NCBI GenBank assembly: GCA_964017125.1
Contig: OZ024902.1
Location: 101,586,796-101,650,795 of the forward strand
DNA: 64,000 bases
Direction: 5' to 3'
From: Flabesymbios commensalis
Taxonomy: Eukaryota; Annelida; Polychaeta; Terebellida; Flabelligeridae
Shown: in pieces, positions 45,571-56,427 of the stretch
How positions within the stretch are numbered: the first letter of the stretch is position 1
Layout: every line of letters starts with the position of its first letter
Position numbers and translations under genes: made by a program
Notes under the pieces: generated by a model
Database searches by the model: none
The model's input: only the letters and a program-made list of their open reading frames with translations
What the model was told of the DNA's origin: nothing

Positions 45571-46177
45571 TAGTACAACATGCCGCTATAGGCATAGAAA
45601 ATATATAATGATATAGGCCTCCAAATCACACCTCTCAGATGTAGTCTCAACGTTGGTCCTTAAAATATCAAGTACTGTCACATGTCATAATTTCTCACGG
45701 GTCGAGATGCTTGTTAATTGCCGGGAGGGGGGGGGGGGGTTGGGGGCGTTGCAAACAGCGTCGCGCGTGGAGGAAAGACCTCAATAGCGCTACAGGATAC
45801 AAGATATCAGAAATAGATATCTATTACTGAGGATATTAAATAATATATCCCATCAAATACAACAAAGACCCAATACTAGTAATCGTTTAATAGTGTTGTT
45901 CTATCGTGTGCGACCACCACTAGAACATAATCAGGCTGGTTAAATATCATATTGTAATACTCTTCCTTTTAGATTTTGTATAATAAATTTGCTGTTCTAT
46001 TGTAAATTTTAATTCATACCTGTAGGCTTATATATCTAATTTCACATCGTGAAATGTTTGCCAAGATTGCCTAAAAAAAAAATATAAATATGTGGAAAAT
46101 TAACCTTAGTCTACAGCGCTTAAAATTAATAATGGGTACCAAACTGATTTTCCGACCAAAAACGATTTTTGTAAAAT

Positions 46178-46746
46178 TTAAAGAGACCCCTTGGGATGAG
46201 ACATTTTCAATATTGTCAATTTTGAAAATTTACCTTATATGAGGCTATAGAGCCTTCTCATCTGAACTAAAAATGCAAAAAAGTCAAAAAACAATTTTAA
46301 AGCACCGAAAAAGAGTAAAATAGTTATATTTCCAGGTCGTATATTGCCATGTAAACAAAACAAGTCAGCAATATACAGCACTTCACACCACATATTCCCA
46401 CGTCTTGGCCGAGGAGATCAAAGCAATCGCCGCTAATTGGTGTCTGATTGGTGTCTTATAGTCAGGACATGAGGTGATACACCTGCAACACTGATTGTCT
46501 GCCCAACGCTGGGCCGATGGCATCACCATGTGGCCCATTGCTGTAGGAACATTTAATCGTCCTTCAGCATGTGTTTAGGTATACAAAAAGTTTGTTTGGG
46601 TTTTGAGCGGTTTCATAGAAATATTAATATTAAATATTTGTAAAAATCTAAAAACTCTGAAAAAAATAAAATCATGATCTGGGGGATACACTACTTCACT
46701 ATATAACTCAAAACAAAATTGATGTCATCCCAAGGGGCTGCTTTAA
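46178..46746. mobile_element. TTAA-bounded element inside the 1.93-kb element
   Basis: The left end is TTAA then AGAGACCCCTTGGGATGA. The inverted right end is TTAA then AGCAGCCCCTTGGGATGA. The terminal repeat is 18 bases with about three differences and the TTAA is duplicated, total 569 bp. The interior includes a decayed CCCAACGCTGGGCCGATG palindrome and no credible frame. Confidence 0.7.
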
Positions 46747-46878
46747 TAATGTTTATATATATTTTTTCAATTATTTTGGAATTTTTGAACTTGAAGTTCC
46801 CGGAACTTGAAATTCAGAACTTGAAGATCCCGGAACTTGGGAACTTCGAAACTTGTTTAAGGGTAGTCCCCACAATTT

Positions 46879-48065
46879 GACAGCGTGGTCTGTATTAATG
46901 GTCACATAGGCCTACACATGTACTGGCGGAACCATTTAGGTTAAACCGGCACTAAACGCACGCCAGGCGGTTCAATATTGATAAAGTGGCAGCGCTGATA
47001 TAAATATTCTTTTACTGGGATATTTTGTCGGCTTGGAAATATAGATTTTTCTTTAAAAAACTCTAAAAAGACTTAAACTGGTAATGAGAGGGTGATCTGT
47101 GATTTAAAACCAATCTAAAACTAATCAGCTAATCAATGTTAGGCCTCTATATATCGCCAAAACAGACCTGTCTGTATACAGGTATATACGCTGGAAGGTT
47201 CACTATCCCAACGTTTTCTCCGCTGCAAAGGCAGTATTTACTTACTTGTAAAGTGAGCAGATACTGCATTTTTGTTCCACACGGCATTTTGTTATCACGT
47301 GGTTGCCAGCAGCGGACCCTATCAAGAATAGGACACTTCTGCGACGTTGGCCCAGCATTGAAACACTACTGGATCAATGTGAGTTGTTTATTGGTCTATT
47401 TCTCTAGCGATGTGATTGACCCAGATAACGTGTGCGTGATTGGGCAAGGAAGGCTATCTCGTCCATAGTTTGCCGAAGATGTAGGTCAGCCCCATTAAGA
47501 ATTTTTTTAACCATGCTTGTGGCCGTGGTGTCAGATGCTATTGAGACCCATGGTTAGATTTTAAAAGGCAATATGTATCATTGCAAAATATTGTATCGAT
47601 ATATATTTGCTTTGGAAAGTAGAACATCTGCTAGCTTTCCCTAGTTTAAAACTCTCATTGTGGTGGTTTCTTAACATTATATTGGCCTAGTTTCATCCTA
47701 AGGTAGGCATTGTTCTCAGTAAAATCTACAGGCTATCTACAGGGTATAAATCAATGGCCCAACACACAGCTCAAAATTTCAAGACCTCTGTCGTAAAATT
47801 GACGACGAAAATCCTAATAATTCGGCAAATACAGATATTTATGCTTATTCAGAAACAACTTTTGGTTGGCATACTGTAGGCTATGGAATGCCAGAAAACT
47901 GAACCTATGCGTTTTGCCGTATTTGAGAAGATGTGAGTGATAGTCATTTGGGACACACATTATATGAACACAAAAAAACAATGCCCAGAATCCGTTTTGT
48001 GAACCATAATAAAGCATTATTGGAATAAGTTCCCATAATGTAAAAAGGTTGGCAAGTATAGGGTG
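46879..48065. other. No gene; A2 trace
   Basis: CGACGTTGGCCCAGCATTG near 47342 with ATCAATGTGAGTTGTTTATT is a CCCAGC-group remnant. The 110-codon frame across it (47136-47468) is not supported. Confidence 0.45.
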
Positions 48066-48709
48066 CGACAAAACCCCATAATAACCCGGAATAACCTATA
48101 ATAACCCTGAATAACCCATGATAATCCGGAATAACCCATAATAACCTCATAATAACTTACAATAACCCTATAGTCATTAAGAAATAGCCATGGAGAGCCC
48201 AGATAATAGCATAAATCAATGTTTGAGAGCAAATTCTCGCTGATATCAGGTATTTCAGCAGACAATGGCAAGATAGTGCACAAACTGAAATCCAGGAATA
48301 GTAGGGCCTACCCCCGAAAAACCTTTTTGACAAAAATACCTATAATAACCTTATATTAACCCTGTAATTGTTAACAATCGCCCAAAACAACATAAATAAT
48401 TGAACATAACCAGGAGAATATCATGACAGGAAGAATGATTGCAAGCATGATCACAACTCGGTATTTTAACATGTTTAGCCAGTCACGCTATACGTAAGGT
48501 GTGAATTACATTGACACGTAGCCTTCTGAGGTGTATCCAGTCACATGTCTTGTTTTGTTCTTCTCAGATTACGTGTTGTCGCCAAATATATTCTGAGCAA
48601 ATACAATGCTGTAATGAGTTATTATGGGGTTATTATAGGTTATTATGAGGTTATTATGGGTTATTCCGGGTTATTATGGGTTATTCCGGGTTATTATGGG
48701 GTTTTGTCG
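48066..48709. mobile_element. 644-bp element with TTATTATGGG-repeat inverted ends
   Basis: The left end CGACAAAACCCCATAATAAC and its exact complement at the right extend inward about 100 bp as runs of ATAACCCGGAATAACC-type units (complement GGGTTATTAT/GGGTTATTCC). The middle ~450 bp is unrelated. No flanking duplication was recognised. Repetitive Tyr/Gly/Ile frames across it are artefacts. Confidence 0.75.
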
Positions 48710-50050
48710 TACCGCAAGCAGGGATGCAAATTCACATACGCCACGGGCGACAAGAATTATGTAAGGGCGATTGTAAATCAGCATGTCACTAGCCCTGCTG
48801 GCGACTGATTCCCTGTGCGATCCGCAGATCATGTGTATGTGGCTCTTTTACGCGTAACTGCAGAGCGCCGCACAGCATGTACAGGTGTTGTCGTTGGGGC
48901 GCGCTATAGACAGAGAGTTGTTTTAGCTCACACGTGGTTGTGTGCATCAGAGACCTTTACGCTTGAGGAGCACAGAAGCGCACATAATTGAAGATTTGGT
49001 ACACTAAAAAGTGAGCAACTGAATCAAGTTTGATGCCGACACACGTGGACATAAAAATCATGTTCACCAAGTTGTTAAACAAACTACTGACCAGTATAGG
49101 CCTACGGCCTGGTCAATCAGCGGTGCGTGTGCGCGTGTATTGCATACATGTGGCCCGATCTGCGGTAGCCATGACAGCCCACAGCGTCACTTATTGCTTC
49201 GTTGTTCCCAACATTTGTTTCACCCGATATTTCACAGTTCAAAATGGCGCTGATCAAGAAGATCATTTATCTAGTTTGCTGACATACATGCATGCTGACA
49301 ACATTTCATTGTGGGTGAATAGATGCAGTCTTGAATTATTGCTGATTCTAAAAGACTCATGCATTATTGGCCTGATAAATCAAGCATTAATCTTAGGCTA
49401 CATAAAAACGTCTGCAAAAAAGTCCTTGCAATTTTTTGTGAATACAAGCTGTGGCTAATACTCCAGTTTCAGTCACACATAGGGCCGCCGCTGGCACATG
49501 TATGTCGGCGCAGAAACGATGTGAGTAACTGGGCATAGGGGTGTTAAGATTTAAGAAGGTCTAACCATGCTAATAGGCCTAACACAAACTAAATTACACC
49601 CCCAGGAAAGGCCTAAAATACACCTGAGATAACCTTTTTATCCCAGTTATTTTATGCCTTGCTGTGTCATGATGCCATAGGCCTAGAGGCTAGAGCTCCA
49701 TAGACTTCCCTACTTCTTTGTTGATAGGTCTACATATCAAGTTCAGTTACCTTGAATAGCTCCTATACACGATATGAAAGAAGATATATATTTTTTTTTT
49801 CAAGTACGCTTATTTGACATCATTTTTATGTTTAAAATGACTGACTTTATTATATTTGCAGAACAGTTTACGTTTTTTTAAGCAACATGGCCCCCTTCTT
49901 TCTCCAAGTTGGAATGAACACTCGTGAACCAATGTCAGATTAAATTAATTGTCTGTACATGTAATAACTATGAGTAGCCAATTAAATCTAAATGAATTAT
50001 GGAAGGTGGGGTGGCCACCAGCTAAGAAAATAAAGAAAACTAGAGAAGAA
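48710..50050. other. No recognisable gene
   Basis: A 142-codon frame at 49030-49458 has no recognisable domain and no splice context. It is noted but not called. Confidence 0.45.
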
Positions 50051-50358
50051 ATGCTGGTTCAATAACGTAACTTTATATGAAGATAAACTAAAGTCTGACA
50101 GAGACATTTTCAGGTGGGGTGGCTGGACATTTTCACTGGCCCATTTACTCTGACGTCACTAGAGCTTGAACAGCTGCAGATTTGCTAATTAAAGCTAAAA
50201 TGCCATGCTGGTTCAATAACGTAACTTTATATGAAGATAAACTAAAGTCTGACAGAGACATTTTCAGGTGGGGTGGCTGGACATTTTCACTGGCCCATTT
50301 ACTCTGACGTCACTAGAGCTTGAACAGCTGCAGATTTGCTAATTAAAGCTAAAATGCC
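50051..50358. repeat. Two tandem 154-bp units
   Basis: ATGCTGGTTCAATAACGTAA through AATTAAAGCTAAAATGCC is repeated head to tail (50051-50204 and 50205-50358) with no difference that I could see. It is a very recent duplication. Confidence 0.92.
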
Positions 50359-50482
50359 CACCTGGTGCTCAGACGAAGCCTGAGGAAGATGGGTCAGAAG
50401 GGGAAAAAATCATTAAACAGTGATTCAGCCATATCGCCCATAGTCCGGCAATTTTTTTCATAAAAACATTAAACTATACCAC

Positions 50483-50877
50483 GATTCACATTCACTGTGG
50501 TGGATGAATTTCGCCGATTACTCCGTCAATTCTCAATCAATTTTCATTAAATTTTACACACACTATTTTCCATTCATGTCGTGACTACCCTGAAAATTTC
50601 GCGGTGTTTTGATAAGTATTTTAAAAGTTAGACCATTTGACATGTAGTAAATAAATAAAAATGTTGCCCTCTATAAAGCCATTAGCTTCGTCTGAGAATT
50701 TTATTACATGTCAAATGGTCTAACTTCTACAATACTTATCAAAACTTCGCAAAATTTTCAGGGTAGTTACGACATGAATGGAAAATAGTGTGTGTGAAAT
50801 TTCATGAAATTTGGTTGAGAATTGACTGAGAAATCCGCGAAATTCAATAATCCTGGTTGATGAATTTAATGTGAATC
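50483..50877. mobile_element. Foldback element G, copy 1
   Basis: GATTCACATT and its complement mark the outer ends. The inner arms include GTCAATTCTCAATC, ACTATTTTCCATTCATGTCG, GTTAGACCATTTGACATGTA and their complements. The arms are about 180 bp with a loop of some 40 bp. There is no coding capacity. Confidence 0.8.
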
Positions 50878-51812
50878 TGACTATAGTAAGGGCGATTAAA
50901 AAATCATAAGGGCTAGTGGATTTTTAGTTCCACTAGCCCGGCTGGCTAGTGGATAAAAATGACGATTTTTTTCCCTGCGCAAGTATGGGCCCTATCGTCT
51001 ATTCTATCTTTTTGACCCCTCGTCACTCGTGTCTTTTGAATTTTCAGTAATAATGCCAGCCCAGACCTGCCACCTGGTACTTCCTGTGGTATATAGTCAA
51101 ATATTTCTTTTAGCATGTAACGTTAGGCAGTTACGAAAAAAGGCTCAGCATAATTTTATTGGACAATTTTCAAATTTATTGAATCTACCTAGTCCTAGAT
51201 CTACCCACGACCCGGTATAAGCCGAAACGTGTTGAGCGATAATGAATGACGCATGCCATTGACGGGACTCCATCATCCATGCCCATGGCAATGAAGTTGA
51301 TCAATCGGGACTCATGGGACATGGGTTCTAAGAGATACATTGATCCTAGTCCAAGCTGGGGACTCTTGCGCTATGCAGAGTGGATCAGCCTGATCTACAT
51401 TGATCCTTGCCGGGAGTTAGAGAGCGATTGACAAATTTGTAAGGCCCGGGCAGCCCCACTTGAGGGCTAGCTATCCCAAACAAACAAACAAGCAAAAAAA
51501 CACGGGAGACGGGAGTGGCAACGTTCACAATCTCTTTCTAGCTCAATTATTTATCTTCGCCATTAATGGAATGTTGTGTGAAATGGATTAAAGTAGAAAT
51601 AAAAGTGCATTTTTTATAATGACAGATTAGTCTTACCAAGAAAAAGTCAAATTTTATCAACAATAAAACTAGGTCAAAAATGTGTACAAATTGTGCACAA
51701 ATTGTAACACAGCGTCTACGAATTATCGGAAAGAATTATAAGTTTGACAAAAAAACAGAATTATGTGTCAAAAGTAATCAATATCACTGGTCATTTTCGT
51801 GCTATACTCGCC
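50878..51812. other. No gene; possible worn retroelement end
   Basis: About 51215-51480 (AAGCCGAAACGTGTTGAGC to CCCAAACAAACAAACAAGC) has a simple-sequence tail and looks retroposon-like. It has no match elsewhere in the window and no diagnostic motif. Nothing else is supported. Confidence 0.35.
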
Positions 51813-52216
51813 GTCAAATTAAAAATGATCAACCAGGATCGCATGATTTTCGGCGATTTCTCCGTCAATTTTGAACCGATTTCCTTGAAATTTTGCAGAG
51901 GCCATTTTCTATTAAAATCCTAACAGGGGTGAAAATTTCGCAAAATAATATTTTATATTTCAAAAGTTAGACCATTTGCCATGTAATAAAATTCTAAAAT
52001 TAGTTTAATGGGGTTAAAGAGGAACGTCATAATTTCAATTCATTACACGTCAAGTGGTCTAACTTTTGAAATACGCTATATAATTTTTCGAAATTTTCAG
52101 GGTTGTTAGGATTTGAATAGAAAATGGCCTTTGTAAAATTTGAAGAAAATCGGTTCAGAATTGACGGAGAAATCGCCGAAAATCATGCGATCATGGTTAA
52201 TTTTAAGGCGAGTATA
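51813..52216. mobile_element. Foldback element G, copy 2
   Basis: The outer arms begin TATACTCGCC with the complement at the other end. The arms continue ATCGCATGATTTTCGGCGAT, then TTCTCCGTCAATTTTGAACC. The inner core AAAGTTAGACCATTTGCCAT and its complement are as in copy 1, but the outer text differs from copy 1. Confidence 0.8.
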
Positions 52217-52362
52217 AATTGTCACCAGATCTGATAATTTTGTTATTTAAAGCAGTGATGTCGTCGTAAACAAGCGAATATGCATGTGTGGTTGCTCAGT
52301 ATCATTCTAGTGGTCCACCAGTGGCTAAACACCGGTCTCACACAGGCAACAATAGGAGGGTG

Positions 52363-54258
52363 CCCAGCTAACACAAAACGTTTTAAAACATTTTAAAAAG
52401 GTTTCAAAAAGGTTTTAGCCATAACGTTTTGCAAAAACATGTTTAAAACGTTATTAAAATATTTTACTGAAATGCTGAAAAGGGTTCAAAAAGGTTTTAC
52501 TCATAACATTTTGCAAAAACATGTTTAAAACGTTATTAAAACATTTTACTGAAATGTTAAAAATGTTTCAAAATTGTTTTTGTAATATTTTGACACTATG
52601 TTTTATAAAAATGTTTCAAAAATATTTTAAAAATATTTTGACACTAAGGTTTTATGAAAATGTTTTAAAAATGTTTTAAAAATATTTTAAAAATATTTTG
52701 ACACTAAGTTTTATGAAAATGTTTCAAAAATGTTTTAAAAATATTTTGACACTAAGGTTTTATGAAAATGTTTTAAAAATGTTTTAAAAATATTTTGACA
52801 CTAAGTTTTTATGGAAATGTTTTAAAAATGTTTTAGAAATATTATTGCCAAATGTTATGGACAAACATTTCAAAAACATCATGGGGATATTTTTAATGGT
52901 TCCTTGGTATTACAATATATATCAATACAAATCCGTCGAATCAGCAGATTTTGTTAACATTTCCGAATCATTTATTACAAATTATTTTATTTGGAAAGCC
53001 AACAGTCGTTTTGTCAACGTCAGCCCACCGTCAGCTAGACGTCTATCCTCCGTGTATTTGCCGACATTGGGCCAACGTTGGCTCAAGGTAAAAAAACCAA
53101 CAGTGTTTTTTTCCCATGTATATACCGACATGATTGTCCTAGTTTTATATTTCTCTCACAAAATTAACATTATAATGGGCACAAAATTTACGGAATTATC
53201 CAATATTGTTATATCTTTTTAACAAAATCTTGCTACATTGTAATCCAGAGCTGAGGACAATGCAAAAAACATTCAGCAATATTGAATTTTATGCAGCTGA
53301 CAACTTTCATAGTTGGAGTGCGCCCCCACCCACCCAAAAAAACGTGCTATGTATAGGCCAGCGCGCATGCGCTGTAATTAAAGTACTGTAGTGAAGTCAT
53401 GGAATCCATACATTTCTGATTCAATTCGAGTTTTGTACGATTTTCAGACCACGAAAAAGCACAAAATCTGGCCTTGGCTATGAAATCTAGAAATCCTGTC
53501 AGGCCTGGCCTACTATGAGGTAGGCGCCGGCGATCTGGATCAGCCATCAGGCCATTGCATTGTCCAAGCTTGACATCCTTTTTGTAATTCCTCTAGACCT
53601 ATCAAGCACTGTTCAGTCAAGATAAGTAAGTATAAAGTTTCAGGGGCGGATCCAGGTGAAAAAGGAGGGGGCGCAGGTGGCTCGGGGGGCGGGCGAGTTT
53701 TTAGGCATATTTAGGCCAAATTAGGGGACTTTTTAAAGAATTTGGTGCAAAAACGGGTGGGCGTGCGCCCCCCCCCCTCTGGATCCGCGCCTGAGTTTGC
53801 AGCATTTTTCTGTGTAATTCTTAGCATGCGTTGTTTGTTTAACTCACATTGAACAAAAGTATAACTTTGAATGGATTTAACGTTTTTAAAACGTTTTTAA
53901 AATGTTTTGTATTAGCTGGGTTAAATACGTTTTTAAAACATTTTATGGAAACGTTTCAAAAACGTTTTTAAAACATTTTATAGAAATATTTTAAAACGTT
54001 TTATAGAAATATTTTTAAAACGTTTTTAAAACGTTTTATGGAAATATTTTTAAAACGTTTTTAAAATGTTTTAAAACGTTTTGTAGAAATGTTTCAAAGA
54101 CGTTTTTAAAACGTTTTGCAAACATTTTATAATAATGTTTTCAAAATATGTTAAAAACTCCACAAAATAACATTTTCGTGATATTCTCTAGAAACGTTTC
54201 GGTGATGTTTCCCGAAATGTTTCTAAAACATCATTAAAACATGATTGTGTTAGCTGGG
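52363..54258. mobile_element. 1.9-kb CCCAGCTAACAC element (H), with nested MITE
   Basis: The left end is CCCAGCTAACACAAAACG and the right end ATGATTGTGTTAGCTGGG, flanked by TG on both sides. Each end is a run of self-complementary AACGTTTTAAAACGTT-like words. On the left these resolve into ~49-bp units with TTTGACACTAAG (52591, 52640, 52700, 52748, 52797). TTAGCTGGG also occurs at about 53914, a possible internal end. A 153-bp hAT-like MITE lies inside. No transposase frame is present. Confidence 0.7.
53641..53793. mobile_element. hAT-like MITE with 5-bp target duplication, nested in H
   Basis: The ends CAGGGGCGGATCCAG and, inverted, CAGGCGCGGATCCAG match at 14 of 15 bases. AGTTT lies directly outside both ends. 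The interior has a poly(C) run. It is younger than the enclosing H element. Confidence 0.75.
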
Positions 54259-54281
54259 TGTGCCGGCATATCGCCCCCCCC

Positions 54282-54545
54282 TAACACAGAACATTCAGAT
54301 AACCTTTCCCTCAAGGTTCGTTATGGGTTTGTTAACTGGTAATCTTATGCGAACGTTCTAAGAATATTCGTTCTCCACATAACCCTAGGCGAATGTTCAA
54401 CGAACGTTTTGAGTAATCATTCCCTCAAGGTAAGCTATGGGTTTGTGAACTGGTAATTTTATGTGGACGTTCTAGGGAAATTCTCTCCCCACATAACCCT
54501 AGGCGAATGTTCGACGAACCTTCCGAGTTTTTATGGTACAACTGA
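54282..54545. mobile_element. Element I, diverged copy
   Basis: CCCTAACACAGAACATTCAG, GCGAACGTTCTAAG and CATAACCCTAGGCGAATG (twice, at about 54378 and 54496) show two ~118-bp units rich in GAACGTTC. A worn CCCAGCTAACAC-type start is seen at the left. No right end was found. Confidence 0.5.
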
Positions 54546-54908
54546 GGTCAATTAAACCCTGAGCATGCCAATCAATCAACTGGTAATCTTATGCGGGCCC
54601 GGGCGATAATAAAGGAATGCCAGACGCCCTGGCCCTTTTCCAACTCTCCCCCCCTTACCAACTCGCCCCCCTTGCCCAGGCTTGGGCTTACCAACCGGAC
54701 CCCCGAGGGGGGTAAACTTAATGAATTTTTTTTACATTTTTATCAGTAGACTAACGTCAGGCCTAGAGTAGACAGAGTCACAGACTCTGTCTCTAGACCT
54801 AGGCTATTCAACATTGTAAGCCGGTCCCGCCCCAGGAGTGCCAGACAGGTGCCCCGTCTAGACCTGGGCCTAGTCCTAAAATACAGACAGTCTACACTGT
54901 CCACACTA
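54546..54908. other. No recognisable gene
   Basis: C-rich sequence with CTAGACCTAGGC-type words. No frame or repeat is supported. Confidence 0.45.
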
Positions 54909-55338
54909 CACTACAGTCTGTCCGACGGTGGGGGGATGGTCCAAAATGGAAGTTAGCTTTCCGGTATCCAGTCAGTCAATTCTTCAACGATTTTCATGAA
55001 ATTTTGCATACCTTATTTTCTAGTCATTTGGCATCGCTCCTGAAAATTTCGTAATAAAAATATTGGATAGTTCAAAAGTTAGACCATTTGACATGTAGGC
55101 CTAGTAAATGTCTATTTATGACGCTCCTCTATAACATGTATAAACCCAGTAATTTCATTCGGGTTTATTCTCAGAATTCATGTACATGTCAAATGGTCTA
55201 ACTTTTGAAACTGTTGCCAAATTACTAGATAATAATGATGGCGAAATTTCGTGACAATCGCTTGAGAATTGACTGACTGGATACCAAAAAGCTAACTTTC
55301 ATTTTGGACCATCCTCCACCCTCAGATAGACTATAGTC
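54909..55338. mobile_element. Foldback element G, copy 3
   Basis: The outer arms GGATGGTCCAAAATGGAAG and GTTAGCTTTCCGGTATCCAG match their complements at 55270-55315. The inner arms hold AAAGTTAGACCATTTGACAT and the complement as in copies 1 and 2. The outer arms again differ from the other copies. Confidence 0.8.
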
Positions 55339-56427
55339 TCTAACCTCTTCAGATTTAATTATTTTCGGGTGTGGGGGGGGGGGAGGGGGGGGGGCAGGTG
55401 GGTCAAGCAAATCATAAAATGTCAAATATAGTCTAGACCATATTTATTAGATCGAATTTACTTATATTAGATCTATTTAATTTTTTTTTCAAAACATCTT
55501 CGGACTTAGTCTAGTCTAGATCTATTTATTTAGACTTTTTTTAATTTTAATTTTTTTTTTGAAAAAGGTGGCCGCCTAAGTAATATTTGAAAAATAAGAA
55601 TATTGATTCTAATTACAGGGGTAATAACTTTAACTTGATAATCATGATGAGTATTTTTCATACAACAACATGAAAGCTTCATTGATCATTTTTCTCAGAC
55701 TCAGGTCACATAGCTCTGCTGAGTGCTCACGTACAAAATACAACAAATCGTTTCATTTTTCCTGTTTCTTTTTATTTTGATGGATATTTTAATGGGTAAT
55801 AATACTCCTCAGATTTTCTATCAATGAGTTTTTTTTGTTTTTACATGCGTATTTTACGCATATACGCATGTTATCTGGAGCACTGATCTTAGGTATATTA
55901 TTCTATTCGTTTGACCAATCTGCCCTCCACCCCATTCGAAAACAATTCAATCTGAAAAGACTACTGAAATTTTTATTTTGTAAATATTTGCCTTCACTCC
56001 CACTGCTTATTTTTTCAATTTTTTGTGACCGGTCACCAGCCCCCCCCCCCCCCCCCACCCAACTGAAAACAATGGAATCCCAAGAGGTTATTGAGAAAAA
56101 TAAATTGTAGAAAGTTGCCTTCACCCCCCCCTCTTATTATTTTAATTTTGTTGTGATCCCCGCCACTCGACCCCCTTCTTTTTTTCAAATTTGTTTTGAC
56201 TCCCTGTCTGCCCCCCCTTTGGAAAAAAAATCAAATGTCCCTCCCCGCCTGTAAAGAAAAGAAATCCAGAGAGGCTACTACGTTAAATGGAAAAAAAAAC
56301 TTGAAATAAATATTTGTTAACCCCCCATGTGCCTCCCTGACTGAATTTTTTTAATCGACCTTCATTAGGCCAGCCTTAAAAATATGTTTGTTTCGGATAT
56401 CACATCAGCTAAAAAAGTCATGCGGAA
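55339..56427. other. No gene; many poly(C/G/T) runs
   Basis: Runs such as G11 and G10 near 55373-55394 and C17 at 56040-56056 alternate with T-rich sequence. Short frames give Pro-rich or low-complexity products and are not genes. Confidence 0.55.

Larger units (their letters stand above)
44939..46870. mobile_element. 1.93-kb inverted-repeat DNA element with 8-bp TSD
   Basis: CACAATTT occurs directly outside both ends (44931-44938 and 46871-46878). The ends read AGGGATACCCTTAAACAA and, inverted, GGGACTACCCTTAAACAA. They continue for about 100 bp as inverted repeats made of AAGTTCCGGGAACTT-type palindromes. An exact 8-bp duplication is typical of hAT-class insertion, but the ends do not look like classical hAT ends. 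No transposase frame is left. The interior holds SINE pieces, a pogo end and a TTAA-bounded segment. Confidence 0.75.

Noticed and set aside
48017-48808. Tyr/Gly/Ile-rich repeat protein
   Set aside because: Product of translating the GGGTTATTAT minisatellite in two frames. No independent coding evidence.
49030-49458. 142-codon frame as a host gene
   Set aside because: No recognisable motif, no splice or promoter context, and amino-acid composition like random translation.
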